64,000 nucleotides of DNA, from NCBI GenBank assembly GCA_003402705.1, contig QQNF01000003.1, forward strand, positions 1 through 64,000, written 5' to 3'. Shown here one piece after another: positions 9,711 to 20,000 of the stretch (within the stretch, counting starts at the first letter, position 1; each line of letters begins with the position of its first letter). Both the position numbers and the translations under genes were made by a program. The notes under the pieces were generated by a model. The model saw only the letters and a program-made list of their open reading frames with translations. It did not search any database and was not told the DNA's origin. Origin of the DNA: Verrucomicrobiota bacterium. GTDB lineage: Bacteria > Verrucomicrobiota > Verrucomicrobiia > Verrucomicrobiales > V1-33.

Positions 9711-11435
9711 TCACGGCTGCTGCGGACGACGCTCCGGCTTCCGGCCCTGACTGGCCGCACCCGGCTGCTGCGGCTCGCTCCCCCTGCTTGTGTAGACCAC
9801 GCGGAGCGACGACGTCGCCAGAATCCGCCCCTTCATGGCAGCTAGGAGCGACTCCCGGTCCACCGCCTTCGGATCGTCCAGCGCAACAGCCTCCGCCAAC
9901 GCATACAGCGTGATCGTATAAGTCTTCTTTCCAGGCCCTTTTGAATGCGGGGCTTCATAACCGACCTGACCCTTGAATCCCGTTCCCATGGTTCCGGTAG
10001 TGTGGTCGCCCTTCTCCAATGACTTAGCAGCAGCCGGAATGCGATAGAGAGTCCAGTACCACTTCATGTTCCCCTCGGGATCGGCATGATCCATCAGCAG
10101 CGCGTACTCCTTCGTCTTTGCCGGAGCCCCCTTCCATGCCAGCGGAGGCGTCACGCCATCGCCATCCCCGGTGAACTCCACCGGCAGCTCCGCGCCATCC
10201 TCAACCACCGGACTGGTCAGCAGAAACGTCCCGTCACTGCTGCGGGGCTGATCCGGCAACTTCGGAGCTCCGGGCTCCCCTCCACCATTCCCGCCCCGCC
10301 CCGGCGGCGGGTGCCGCCGCGGCCCTCCGCCCTCGGCCCCGCCCTCTCCACGCGGCGGACGTCCTTCGCCGCGCCCACCACCGCCACCCGCCCCGGCGCG
10401 ATAAGTCTCCTGCCGCTTCCCACCCCGTCCATCGTCGAACTCAAACGCATACGTCGCATCCGCCTTGATCTCGTACGCCACCGACCGCTGATCTCCGCCG
10501 ACGGTATAACTCAGCCGGTATCGACTGCCCCCAGTCGCTTCGAATCCCGTGATCTTCGCTCCGCGCAATGCCTGCAAAGCCTCGCGGACCGGCTGAGCCC
10601 TCGGCTGCGGATCCACCTGCCCGTCCCGTTCCGTCACCTCACCGTGAAACCCGCCAATCACGTACGGGTACTTCTCAGCCGCGTGATAGTGATAACCAAT
10701 CCCCGCAGCGCTGTGCCCGTGCAGCGCATCAAGACCCTTCGGCACGGATCCATCAGGCTCGGTCAGCCCGTAGATCGGATACCCATCGAGCGCATAGGCC
10801 ACCGGTTTGTCTTTCCCCAGCGTCTTCTGGAGATGCATCGGCACAATATGATAGTGGTAATCATCCGCCCGGCCGCAGTGACCGCCCCACTGGTCGAGTT
10901 CCCCGATCTCGTACGAAATCTCACCGCGGTTGTTCTGCGGATTGAAGATCGGGATCCCGTTCGCCGCGATCGCAATCGCCCCGCGGAGAAACCGGCCCTT
11001 CACCATCTGCGGCTCCTTCGCAGGCGTCGGCTTCAGCGGAATCCGCCATGCGTTCTCGCCCGTGTAGCGCTGCGGAAGCGGCACCTGCTGCTGCCACGCC
11101 GTGATCCCCACCATCATCCGGTGCGACGGCATCCCGTTGCCTTCAATGTACAGGAACTGATCATCCCACCGCGTCGTCACCGCCGGCGTAAAGGCCGCAA
11201 ACGCCGCAGCCTGCGGCGGCGCATCGACTCGCGGCACCGCCACGAACTCCCATCCCGCGTCACCCTCCGGCAACCGATCCGCCGCCGCCTCGATCTCCCG
11301 CCGCGCATCCTCCCCGGTCAAACGGTAGCCGCTCGGCGTGATCCACACCGGCCCGGCATCATGCGCATCAACCCCGCAAGGCAGGAACATCAGCCCCGCC
11401 ATCGCGGCGCACTTCAGAAGTCTCGATTGGTTCAT
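9711..11435 (-). CDS. Exported YHYH-domain / PEBP-like (YbhB family) fusion protein
   Basis: 574 residues. Signal peptide 1-24, then a YHYH domain: DDYHYH at 191-196 and GYHYHA at 247-252, with conserved ALDGYPIYG between them. A Gly/Arg/Pro-rich linker (about 347-385) leads to a phosphatidylethanolamine-binding-protein-like domain (about 400-550) with the family pattern PLAWKGAP..T.EYALLMDH and its C-terminal YTITLYAL strand. The tail is Gln/Pro/Arg-rich. YHYH proteins are of unknown function, often near sulfatases and cytochrome-like proteins in these phyla; bacterial PEBP proteins bind small ligands. The ATG overlaps the stop of the upstream sulfatase by 4 bp, so it is the last gene of a four-gene operon. 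Domain calls are solid; biochemical role unknown. Confidence 0.85.
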   Translation of the reverse strand: MNQSRLLKCAAMAGLMFLPCGVDAHDAGPVWITPSGYRLTGEDARREIEAAADRLPEGDAGWEFVAVPRVDAPPQAAAFAAFTPAVTTRWDDQFLYIEGNGMPSHRMMVGITAWQQQVPLPQRYTGENAWRIPLKPTPAKEPQMVKGRFLRGAIAIAANGIPIFNPQNNRGEISYEIGELDQWGGHCGRADDYHYHIVPMHLQKTLGKDKPVAYALDGYPIYGLTEPDGSVPKGLDALHGHSAAGIGYHYHAAEKYPYVIGGFHGEVTERDGQVDPQPRAQPVREALQALRGAKITGFEATGGSRYRLSYTVGGDQRSVAYEIKADATYAFEFDDGRGGKRQETYRAGAGGGGGRGEGRPPRGEGGAEGGGPRRHPPPGRGGNGGGEPGAPKLPDQPRSSDGTFLLTSPVVEDGAELPVEFTGDGDGVTPPLAWKGAPAKTKEYALLMDHADPEGNMKWYWTLYRIPAAAKSLEKGDHTTGTMGTGFKGQVGYEAPHSKGPGKKTYTITLYALAEAVALDDPKAVDRESLLAAMKGRILATSSLRVVYTSRGSEPQQPGAASQGRKPERRPQQP

Positions 11436-12856
11436 GGCTTTGCTGATTCTTTGTTCGTTTGTTTTGTCTGCCCGTTGCCGCCGCCTTTACCCCGCTCCTC
11501 CCGGCCCCGCCGCGGAGCCACCTTCGGATCGTACTCCGGATTAGGTTCGCCGGGACAAGGCGCAGACGTCGCTTTCTGCCACGCCCGCAATCGTTCAAGC
11601 AGTGCCCGGGCCATCTCCGCTCTCGATTCGGAAAGATCACGCTGCTCGCCGGGATCATCGGCAAGATGATAGAGTTCCGTCGTCTTCGATTCAAAGAACT
11701 CGATCAGTTTCCAATCCCCGCTGCGGATCGCACTGCACGGGCCTCCACCACCAATGTAACACGGGAAGTGCCAGAACAGATCGCGCCCAGGCACCTTGCC
11801 CGCACCGGTCAGCACCGGTGCCAGATCAAGTCCATCAGCCTTTACGCCGTCGGGAGCCTTGACGCCCGTCAGCGCCAGCACCGTCGGAAACCAATCCATG
11901 CTCAGCACCGGCACCTGCGAGACTCTTCCCGCCTTGATCCCCGGTCCCCGCACCACCGCAGGCACCCGCACCCCGCCCTGATACAGCGTTCCCTTCCCTC
12001 CACGCAGCGGTGCCACATACTGCCGGGTCCCTCCATTGTCAGACGTGAAAATGACCAGCGTCCTCCGCGCCGCCCCGGACGCCTCGATCGCCGACATGAC
12101 CCGTCCCACATTCGCATCCATCGCTTCCACCGTCGCCGCATGCGCCGGATCGGCCACTCCCTTGCGGGCTTCGTACTTGGCTAGCAACTCCGGCTTGGGA
12201 TCATAGGGCGCATGCACGTCGTGAAACGGAAGATACAGAAAGAACGGCCGCCCTTTCACCGACTCCATCCACCGCAGCGCCCCATCCGTCAGGACATCCG
12301 GCGAATACCGCCCCGCCGCATCTCTGTAGGCATCCTTCGCAAAACCCAGTTCCTTCGGCTCGGTGAACTCGTCAAACCCCTGACCCGTCGGCGTCGTCGG
12401 CCCACTCCGACCCCGCCCCAGATTCCACATCCCGAACATCCCCGTCACATAACCCGCAGGCTTCAGCACCTCGGCTAGGGTCACCGATTCCGTGGGCATC
12501 GACTCCCGGCTCTCGGCCGCCAGAATCCGGTGGTGCGGCGAACCAGGCGCATGGCGCTCGTCCACCACCGTGTACACGCCGTGCCGCGGCGGGTACTGCC
12601 CCGTCAGCAGACAAGCCCTCGTCGGCGCACAGTTCGGCGCGCTGGCACAGGCCTGCGCAAACACCGTCCCCTCCGCTGCCAACCGATTCAGATTCGGCGT
12701 GTCGATGACTTTGCTGCCGCTGAATCCGGCATCGTTCCAGCCCATGTCATCCGCAAGGATCAGAACGACATTGAGCCGTTCCTCCGCCCTCCCCGTCGAA
12801 ACGGAAAAACAGGCGGCAACCAGTACTGAGAGTCGGAGAAATCGGCAGTGCATCAT
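11432..12856 (-). CDS. Exported sulfatase (formylglycine type) with altered active-site segment
   Basis: 474 residues with a signal peptide (cleavage near GRA-EE). It has the alkaline-phosphatase-fold sulfatase layout: LADDMGWND at 34-42 (metal Asp pair), CAPTR at 76-80 (the C-x-P-x-R signature whose Cys becomes formylglycine), HAPYDP near 215 and TSDNGG at 271-276 (metal site), plus K288 in GGKGTLYQGGVRVP. In most family members the segment after the signature reads GKWHLG; here 142-147 read GMWNLG, so the usual Lys and His are Met and Asn. Substrate specificity may be unusual or activity reduced. It is third in the DUF1552-DUF1592-sulfatase-YHYH operon, 49 bp after the cytochrome gene. Likely role: removing sulfate esters from polysaccharide in the periplasm or outside. 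Confidence 0.88.
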   Translation of the reverse strand: MMHCRFLRLSVLVAACFSVSTGRAEERLNVVLILADDMGWNDAGFSGSKVIDTPNLNRLAAEGTVFAQACASAPNCAPTRACLLTGQYPPRHGVYTVVDERHAPGSPHHRILAAESRESMPTESVTLAEVLKPAGYVTGMFGMWNLGRGRSGPTTPTGQGFDEFTEPKELGFAKDAYRDAAGRYSPDVLTDGALRWMESVKGRPFFLYLPFHDVHAPYDPKPELLAKYEARKGVADPAHAATVEAMDANVGRVMSAIEASGAARRTLVIFTSDNGGTRQYVAPLRGGKGTLYQGGVRVPAVVRGPGIKAGRVSQVPVLSMDWFPTVLALTGVKAPDGVKADGLDLAPVLTGAGKVPGRDLFWHFPCYIGGGGPCSAIRSGDWKLIEFFESKTTELYHLADDPGEQRDLSESRAEMARALLERLRAWQKATSAPCPGEPNPEYDPKVAPRRGREERGKGGGNGQTKQTNKESAKP

Positions 12857-12905
12857 ACAGTTTGAGCGCCCGGGAACTCAGTATGACGAAAATTCCTCGT
12901 CCCCA

Positions 12906-15464
12906 TCAGCGCCCCTCACCCTCCCCAGTCACCATCCGACTGCCCGCAACCCGGTGCACCAGATCGCGCACACGAAACCCATTCGGCCTCAACTCATTCA
13001 CAATCCGGTCCACCTCGCCCCGATCCCGGGGACTCAACAGCCTCCCGCTCGCATAGATCAGCATCTTCTCAGTAACAACGCGGGCCACCTGCTCTTCCTT
13101 GCCCAGCAACGCCTGCTTCAGATCCGCAATGCCAGCGACCCGGCGTCCATCCGGCAGCTCCGACGCAGCATCAATCGCCAGCGCTTTGCCCTCCGACTTG
13201 TAATGCGTCCGCCAGAGCCCCAGTTCATCAAAGTTCTCAAACGCAAATCCCAACGGGTCGATCCTATCGTGACAACTTCGGCAGGATTCCTGTGCCCGGT
13301 GCGCTTCCAATTGCTCGCGAATCGTCCGGGCACCGCGCAGATCCGGAGAAAGCGGCTGAATGTTAGGCGGCGGCGGCTTGGGCGGGGTCCCCAGCACGCT
13401 CTCCAGCATCCACACGCCCCGGACCACCGGCGATGTGTCCACGCCATTCGCCGTCGCCGTCATCACCGCAGGCATCGTCAGCATCCCGCCGCCATACGGC
13501 GGCATCGCCGGCACTTTCCGGAACGCATCCCCCCACACATCGTCCCGCTGGTAAATCCAGTGCGCACAGCGTTCGTTCAGAAACGTGTAGTCACTCTCAA
13601 TAACATCCCGCACCGGGCCATTCCTCTGCAACAAATCCGCGAAATACGCATCCGTCTGCCTCAGCATCACCTGCTCCATCTGACGATGAAAATAAAACCC
13701 TCCCGGCGGCGGCATCGATCCCAGCTTGTCCAACCGCAGCCAGCACTTCGTAAACCCGCGCACAAACGCCGCTGCGTTCCGGTGATTCAGCATCCTCTCA
13801 ACCTGCCCGCGCCGCACCTCCGGATCCCCCAGTCTGCCCGCCGCCGCACATGCCAGCAGTTCCTCGTCAGGCATCGAAGCCCACAGAAAATAACTGAGCC
13901 GCGAGGCCACCGCGAAATCCCGCCCGGCCCCGCTGTCCCGCAGGTAGTAGAAATTCGGCGACACCAGCATCGCCGCATACGCCGTCCGGAGGCCTTCCTC
14001 CCGCGACGCTCCCGCAGCCATCCGCTCTCTCACTAACTCCACATACCGCCCAACCTCCCCCGCCACCACAGGCCGCCGCCACGCCCGGCTCGCAAACCGC
14101 AACACTAATTCCTCCACCGGCTCCGTCCCGTCCTTTCCATACAGCAATACATGGCTGCGCGGCGGCCACGCATCGAACGCCGGTTCAATCGTCAGGCTGT
14201 GAATCCGAATGTGCGGCCCCGCATACCCCGCATTGAATAGCGCCGCGGCCATCGCTTCAGCGTAGTCCTTCTTCTCCTGCTCTCCTGCACCCTCCACAGG
14301 GCGCGGCCGGAATTCCCCCGGCACATACTTCTCCACCAGCTTCTCCACCGACAAGCCGCGCTCATATGGCGCATTCTCCCAGCCAAGCCACGGCACCCAT
14401 TTCGCATCAATCCACGCCTCGAAAACATACGCGTGCACCTGCCCGTCGTCCGGCAAGGCCCACTGCGTCAGCATCTCCGTGTTCGGATTGCCTTCATTGA
14501 ACGCACCGCGACGCGCGTCAATGAGATGCATCCCTAGCAGCATTGGCTCCTCCTGACGGCTGCGAATCAGTTCACCCCAAGGATGATGCTGGTGATGCGC
14601 CGACGCCTCCACCGTAATCCGGTATCGCCCGCTGACGCCCACTCCCGTTCCGGCAATCTCCGACGGTGCCACCCGCCCGATGCTCGTCGCCGCTCCCGGC
14701 TCCCGGTAACGCTCCATCAGCACATCGTAATCCTTGTTGAACCGCCGCGACCATTCCTCCAGCCCACCCGGCCCCTCTCTGCGGATGCACCCCCCGAACC
14801 GCCGCACCTTCACTTCCGGCATGTCCCCGGGCACGGTCGCGGCCGCAAGGCTCTCCTCCGCGGCACCAACCATGAGCCGGAGCAGGAAATCCGACATCAC
14901 CAGACGACTCCCAATGTTGTCGAAGCCTTCCACCATCTCATCCGCAGGAAACTCACGAATGGGATCCTCGCTCCGGCGCGATACACTGCCATCCCCATTC
15001 GCATCTTCCGGCTTGGGCACTCCCAGATTCCGAAAGTGCGGCTGCTCCAGATACAGCAGATCCCTCAGCGTATTCCGCAGCTCAATCCGATTGAGCCGCC
15101 GGATCACCGGAAGCGCCGCGTCGTGCGGTTCCCCGTAAGCGCCCGCCAGCGTCGCCGTCAGCCGCTCCACAAACCCCGCGCGCTCCGCCAAATCCGGCTG
15201 CGCCCGCTTCGCCGGCGGCATCTCGCCCGACCGGACCTGCTCCAGCACGTCCTGCCATCGCCCCAGTACCGCCTCGTCCCCCAAATCGCTCCCAAGCGTG
15301 TCCAGCCTCACATCACCCTTCTGCTTCTCCGCCCCATGACATTCATAACAATGTTCCTTCAGAAACCCGCCGAATGCCGCCGTCCCATCAGCCGCCCCAA
15401 GCACGCCGGTCGCCTCAAGGACCAGCAACACACCACACCGAAACGGCAACCAGTGTGCCTTCAC
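12906..15464 (-). CDS. DUF1592-type planctomycete cytochrome-like protein
   Basis: 852 residues with a signal peptide and an N-terminal c-type heme motif CYECH (39-43) followed by GAEKQKGDVRLD, the PSCyt1 signature. Then DUF1587 (RRLNRIELRNTLRDLL), a carbohydrate-binding-like middle, DUF1592 (ASRLSYFLWASMPDEELL), DUF1588 (ending CRSCHDRIDPLGFAFENFD, a second C-x-x-C-H) and C-terminal DUF1585. Such proteins are abundant in Planctomycetota and Verrucomicrobiota and nearly always neighbour a DUF1552 protein, as here. A redox or oxidative polysaccharide role has been suggested, but the function is not established. It starts with GTG at 15464, overlapping the upstream stop (GTGA). It probably acts in the periplasm. 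Confidence 0.9.
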   Translation of the reverse strand: MKAHWLPFRCGVLLVLEATGVLGAADGTAAFGGFLKEHCYECHGAEKQKGDVRLDTLGSDLGDEAVLGRWQDVLEQVRSGEMPPAKRAQPDLAERAGFVERLTATLAGAYGEPHDAALPVIRRLNRIELRNTLRDLLYLEQPHFRNLGVPKPEDANGDGSVSRRSEDPIREFPADEMVEGFDNIGSRLVMSDFLLRLMVGAAEESLAAATVPGDMPEVKVRRFGGCIRREGPGGLEEWSRRFNKDYDVLMERYREPGAATSIGRVAPSEIAGTGVGVSGRYRITVEASAHHQHHPWGELIRSRQEEPMLLGMHLIDARRGAFNEGNPNTEMLTQWALPDDGQVHAYVFEAWIDAKWVPWLGWENAPYERGLSVEKLVEKYVPGEFRPRPVEGAGEQEKKDYAEAMAAALFNAGYAGPHIRIHSLTIEPAFDAWPPRSHVLLYGKDGTEPVEELVLRFASRAWRRPVVAGEVGRYVELVRERMAAGASREEGLRTAYAAMLVSPNFYYLRDSGAGRDFAVASRLSYFLWASMPDEELLACAAAGRLGDPEVRRGQVERMLNHRNAAAFVRGFTKCWLRLDKLGSMPPPGGFYFHRQMEQVMLRQTDAYFADLLQRNGPVRDVIESDYTFLNERCAHWIYQRDDVWGDAFRKVPAMPPYGGGMLTMPAVMTATANGVDTSPVVRGVWMLESVLGTPPKPPPPNIQPLSPDLRGARTIREQLEAHRAQESCRSCHDRIDPLGFAFENFDELGLWRTHYKSEGKALAIDAASELPDGRRVAGIADLKQALLGKEEQVARVVTEKMLIYASGRLLSPRDRGEVDRIVNELRPNGFRVRDLVHRVAGSRMVTGEGEGR

Positions 15465-16732
15465 GCCTTTGCCTCCAATCCCCTCAGCGTTCCCGTGCTC
15501 GTCCCAAACCGCTCCGCCTCCACCCCGAAGTTCTGGGCAATACTCAGCAGCAGATTCGCCGCAGGCAGTCGCTCGGTCTTGCCCTCAGGCAGCACGCGAT
15601 GCTCTCCTAGCTTGAATCCCCCGCCCGCCAGCAGCACCGGCAGATTCCTGGTGGCATGCTGGCCCGTCGCCATGCCGCAACCATACAAAATGGCCGTATG
15701 ATCGAACAGCGTCCCACCATTGACCGGGTCGGCCTGCGCCTTCAGCAGATCAATCAGGTACGCCATCATCCCAACCTGACACCCTTCGATAGCCTTGAGC
15801 GCGGCGACTTCCTGCTCCCGTTCACCGTGGTGCGAGAACCCGTGATAGCCACCACTCAGCCCGAAGTCGCCATTCACAAAGCCACTCGTCAGTGTGAACA
15901 CCCGCGACGAGTCCGCTTGAATCGCCAGCGCGATGAGTTCCATCATCGCCTTCAGGTCATGCTCGGTTCCCTTGCCCTGATCCGGTTCTGACCGGGCAGC
16001 CAATGGCTTAAGCCGATCCAGCCACGGCTCGTCCTGCGCAATCTTCCGCTCCATCCCGCGCACCGCCTCCAGATACTCGGCGAACTTCGCTTTGTCTGAC
16101 GCGCCCAGCGCCCTCTCAACTGCCTTCGCCTCGTCCATCACCGCATCCAGAATGCTGCCATGCCGCGCGAAACGTTCCCGCGCCGCCGTCTTGTCCTTCG
16201 CATCATCATCCACGAACAGCGCCCGGTACATTCCCTTCAAATCGATCGCCGGAACCTGAATGCCACTGCGCGTGAAACTGATGAGATTCGCATCATTCAC
16301 CTGCAGCGTCATCGAGGGAAATCGCGTCGACGCACCCACATGCTCCGCCAGCCGCTGATCAAGGCTCATGTTCATCTCCGGATAATTCACCGCCACCGTC
16401 GGCATCACGCCACTGAGCAGTGTCGGGACGCAGGCATGACCGCCCGCCAACCCATGGTCCAGATTCGAAAACACCGTCAACTCCCCGCGATGACGCTCCA
16501 GCGACTTCAACGTCGGCGGCAACACGTAATCCCGTCCACCCTGCGCCGGAAAAAATGCCTGCGGATAAACCCCGTAGTTGTTCGACAGACACACAAAGCG
16601 CTTCACCGGCCGCTTCGCCGCTGCCTGCGCCACCGCCCGCGGCATCAGCGATTCCATCACGGGCAACGCCATGACGACGCCTGCATTGCGCAGGAATCGG
16701 CGTCGGTCGATCAACTGGGTCTGGGCTCTCAT
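15461..16732 (-). CDS. DUF1552 protein, Tat-exported
   Basis: 423 residues. The N-terminus DRRRFLRNAGVVMALPV is a twin-arginine signal, implying folded export. The body carries family landmarks KRFVCLSNNYGVYP, the LDHGLAGGHAC...LLSG segment and late GCGMATGQHATRNLPVLLAGGG, typical of DUF1552. The family is distantly related to DUF1501 and probably has an alkaline-phosphatase-like fold, but its reaction is unknown. It is the first gene of the minus-strand operon with DUF1592 (4-bp overlap), the sulfatase and the YHYH/PEBP protein; the promoter should lie in 16733-17083. The pairing with DUF1592 strongly supports the call. Confidence 0.9.
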   Translation of the reverse strand: MRAQTQLIDRRRFLRNAGVVMALPVMESLMPRAVAQAAAKRPVKRFVCLSNNYGVYPQAFFPAQGGRDYVLPPTLKSLERHRGELTVFSNLDHGLAGGHACVPTLLSGVMPTVAVNYPEMNMSLDQRLAEHVGASTRFPSMTLQVNDANLISFTRSGIQVPAIDLKGMYRALFVDDDAKDKTAARERFARHGSILDAVMDEAKAVERALGASDKAKFAEYLEAVRGMERKIAQDEPWLDRLKPLAARSEPDQGKGTEHDLKAMMELIALAIQADSSRVFTLTSGFVNGDFGLSGGYHGFSHHGEREQEVAALKAIEGCQVGMMAYLIDLLKAQADPVNGGTLFDHTAILYGCGMATGQHATRNLPVLLAGGGFKLGEHRVLPEGKTERLPAANLLLSIAQNFGVEAERFGTSTGTLRGLEAKA

Positions 16733-17083
16733 GGATCTGGATTCGGTCTCGTCGTCAGTACGAATGTTCCCGGAATGAACTTGCGAATCATGTCCCTCGC
16801 GACAGACACCTCATTCCTTCCCGGCTGATTCGTAATCGGACTCCATCCGCCATGCCGTCACCTGCTTCACCACCAGATCGCCGCCCTTTGCAAAACGGCT
16901 GACATTGACATTCCCCGGGGGCATGAGTATGGCGGACGGGAAAGGTGATACGGAATACGGCCACCCCAGCCGGAAAATTTCTTGAGGAAAACTGTCGGAA
17001 TTTCTCGGATTCCTGCCACGCTTCACATCCTGCCCCAGGGGCTGACGGAAACTCCCGCTCATCCGCTCCGATCACAATTTGCT
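16733..17083. other. Divergent intergenic region, 350 bp
   Basis: It separates the minus-strand DUF1552 operon from the plus-strand esterase cluster and should hold both promoters. No good sigma-70-like boxes were seen. A minus-strand stretch inside looks like the tail of a lost gene (listed separately). Confidence 0.5.
16811..17000 (-). pseudogene. Possible 3' relic of a secreted glycosidase-like gene
   Basis: The minus-strand frame ending at 16811 reads through NVNVSRFAKGGDLVV, then KQVTAWRMESDYESAG, and stops. The pattern of a small strand, then VxxxxxWRMxS near a C-terminus recalls the final beta-strands of GH32-like or LamG-type proteins. The rest of the gene is absent: upstream the frame loses family-like composition, and no export signal fits. 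I read it as a possible decayed gene end in the divergent spacer. Chance is a real alternative. Confidence 0.25.
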
Positions 17084-20000
17084 ATGTTATCCAGATCACT
17101 CCCCCTCGCTCTCCTCGTCAGCACACTCATCGCTGAAAGCGCATCCGCGCAACCATATCGTGAGTGGCAGCACCACGGCTCCATCTGGCTCCTCACCACT
17201 CCGGAAGGAGCCGATCTTCCCACGGGATCAATCGTACGGGATTTCCCCGTCCTGTTGCGACTGAATCGTGAGTTCTTCGACTTCAGTAAAGTCGCGCCCG
17301 AGGGAGCGGATCTCCGCTTCTCCACGGCGTCGGGCAGGCCGCTGGCATTTCAAATAGAACAATGGGATCCGGCCAATGGCCGCGGCACCGTCTGGGTCCG
17401 GGTGCCGGAGATTGCGGGCAATGCTCGTCAGGAAGTGCAGATCCATTGGGGAAAGGCGGGAGCTGCCCCTGAATCCAATGGATCCGCCGTCTTCAGTGCC
17501 GACAATGGATTTGTCAGCGTATTGCACATGGATGAAGCACTGAAGGATGAACTCGGGGTGATTACACCAAAGGACCAAGGCACCACACCTGGACCGGGCA
17601 TGATCGGTCTGGCCCGCCGGTTCGCGAAAGGAGAAGGCATCAGCGGTGGAGATCATGTGAACGGATATCCCCATGGCGACAATCCATTCACGGCGGAGGC
17701 ATGGTTCCGCAGTGACAGTGCGGATGCGTACGTGCTATACTATGGCCGCTACGCGACTCGCTTGAACGGCAATACCGGCGTCGGCAATGAAGTCGGCATC
17801 AGCATCGGTTCGCCACCGAGCCTCGGCTGGGCATCCGACGGCCCGGGTGGCGCTCGGGGCGCAACGATTCCGCGCATGGGACAGTGGTTTCACGTGGCGG
17901 CATCGTATGAAAACGGCATGAGCCGGATCTTCGTGAACGGAAAACTCGATGGTGAATCAAAGCACAACGCGGCAATGTCGGTCGTCAAAGATGTCTGCAT
18001 GGACATCGGAGGGATGAGAAACGGCAACTATCGCTTCACTGGCGACATCGATGAGGTGCGAATCTCGAACGTCGCAAGGTCGAATGACTGGATGAAGCTG
18101 GCCTTCGAGAATCAGAAAGACAACCAGACGCTGGCCGGTCCGATCGTTCAGCCGGGTAATGAATTTGCCGTCGCACCAGCGCAGGCGCTCGTGGAAGAAG
18201 GATCGTCCGTCACGTTCAACGCAAAAGCCGGTGGGGCCCTGAAGCTCTACTGGCTAACGGAAGCGCCATTGGAGGTCGGCGTGGCAGCAGCAGACCAGTT
18301 CTCATTCACCCTGAAAGCGCCGCGGGTCACCGCGACCACTTCAACCGTCCTGCGCCTGCGGGCCGTATTCGCCGAGGGCGAAAAGACCATTACAATTCCC
18401 GTGACCATCAGGGAACACATTCCCGAACCCACAGTGAAGGTCTCCGCGCCCCCGACTTGGAACGGCCGGGATTCAATCACGGTAAAAGCTTCCGTATCGC
18501 TGAGGGAAGGCCCACCAGTCGAGGGCACTCCTCCAACCAGAATCACATGGTCGGTCGCCGGTGGCGCGGTCCTTAAAGCTGTCGCTGGCGACACCCTGAC
18601 ACTCAATCGATCGCAGTACACAGGCAAGCTCCGCATCACCGCGACAGCAGGCAACGGAGGCGATGAATCTCATGACACCGCAGAAATCATCGTCACGGAA
18701 CCAGCGACCGATCCTTGGGTCGAGCGGACTCCGGCCGCCGATGAACAACCGGAAGACAACCAGTTCTACGCTCGCGACGATCGGGGTGAAGGCACCCTTC
18801 ATTACAACGGCAAACTGGATCAGCCGGCCAATTCAGTATTCCTCAAGCTCTATGCCGACGACAAACTTCTGACAACCGTGACACAGAAGCCGGCGGATGA
18901 CGGGCGGTATGCGCTGACCACGAAGCTGAAGCCTGGGCTCATCAAATACCATGTGGAGTTTGGCACCATCTCGGACGGCAGGGAGACAGTCTTGCGGACG
19001 GTGAGCAATCTCATCTGTGGAGACGCGTACATCATCGACGGCCAGTCCAACGCAGAGGCTACTGGCCCGAACAACGGCCCTGCCCTCGACCCGGAAACCC
19101 CGCTAAGCTCATGGATCCGCAGCTACGGCAATCAGCACGAGGGCAGCGTGCGCGGCGGATGGACCAACGCGGTGCGCACCCGGATCTGGGGACAGCCGGA
19201 TTACGGTTCCGCGCAAATCGGAACGTGGGGCATGGTCCTCGCGCGCAATCTGGTAGAGAAACACCGCATCCCCGTCTGCATCATCAACAGTGCCTATGGC
19301 GGAACGCCCATCTATCTGCATCAGCGGAATCCGGACAATCACTTCGACACCAGCGGCGAATTCTACCAGAGCCCCTACAAAATCTACGGCGGCCTCCTGA
19401 CCCGGGTCACCGCCGCCCGCCTCACCCACGCCATCCGCGGAATCTTCTGGCACCAGGGCGAAAATGATCAGGGCAGCGGTGCCCCCACCGGCGACTACAA
19501 CTGGAAGTCGTATCAGCAGTACTTCGTCGACATGGCGGCTGCATGGAAAGAGGACTTCCCGAACGTCCGCCACTATTACATCTATCAAATCTGGCCGAGC
19601 GGCTGCAGCATGGGAGGCACTCCCGCCGGAGACATGCTTCTCGAATCCCAGCGAACCCTGCCAGATCTGTTTTCAAACATGCGCATCATGTCCACGCTCG
19701 GTATCATCAGCAAATCGAGCGGCCGCGGGCTCTGCCATTTCGATGAAGCCGGTTACGCCCAGATCGCCGACCTAATGCAGCCGGTCGTCGAGCAGGACAA
19801 CTACGGCCTCGACCGCACCAGAATCCTCACCGCCCCGAACCTCAGACGCGCGTATTTCACCACAGCGAAAAACGACGAGGTCGCACTGGAATTCGACCAG
19901 CCGATGATCTGGAAAGACGAATTCAAGGCATGGCTGGAACTCGACCGGACGGCCGCCCCCATCACCTCCGGCAAAGCGACCGACAACACCATCACCGTCC

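Noticed and set aside
10086-11669. Plus-strand 527-codon frame over the YHYH gene
   Set aside because: It is Arg/Pro/His-rich without domains and opposite a clearly coding gene.
12492-16828. Long plus-strand frames opposite the sulfatase, DUF1592 and DUF1552 genes
   Set aside because: All are Arg/His/Pro-rich shadows of confident minus-strand genes.
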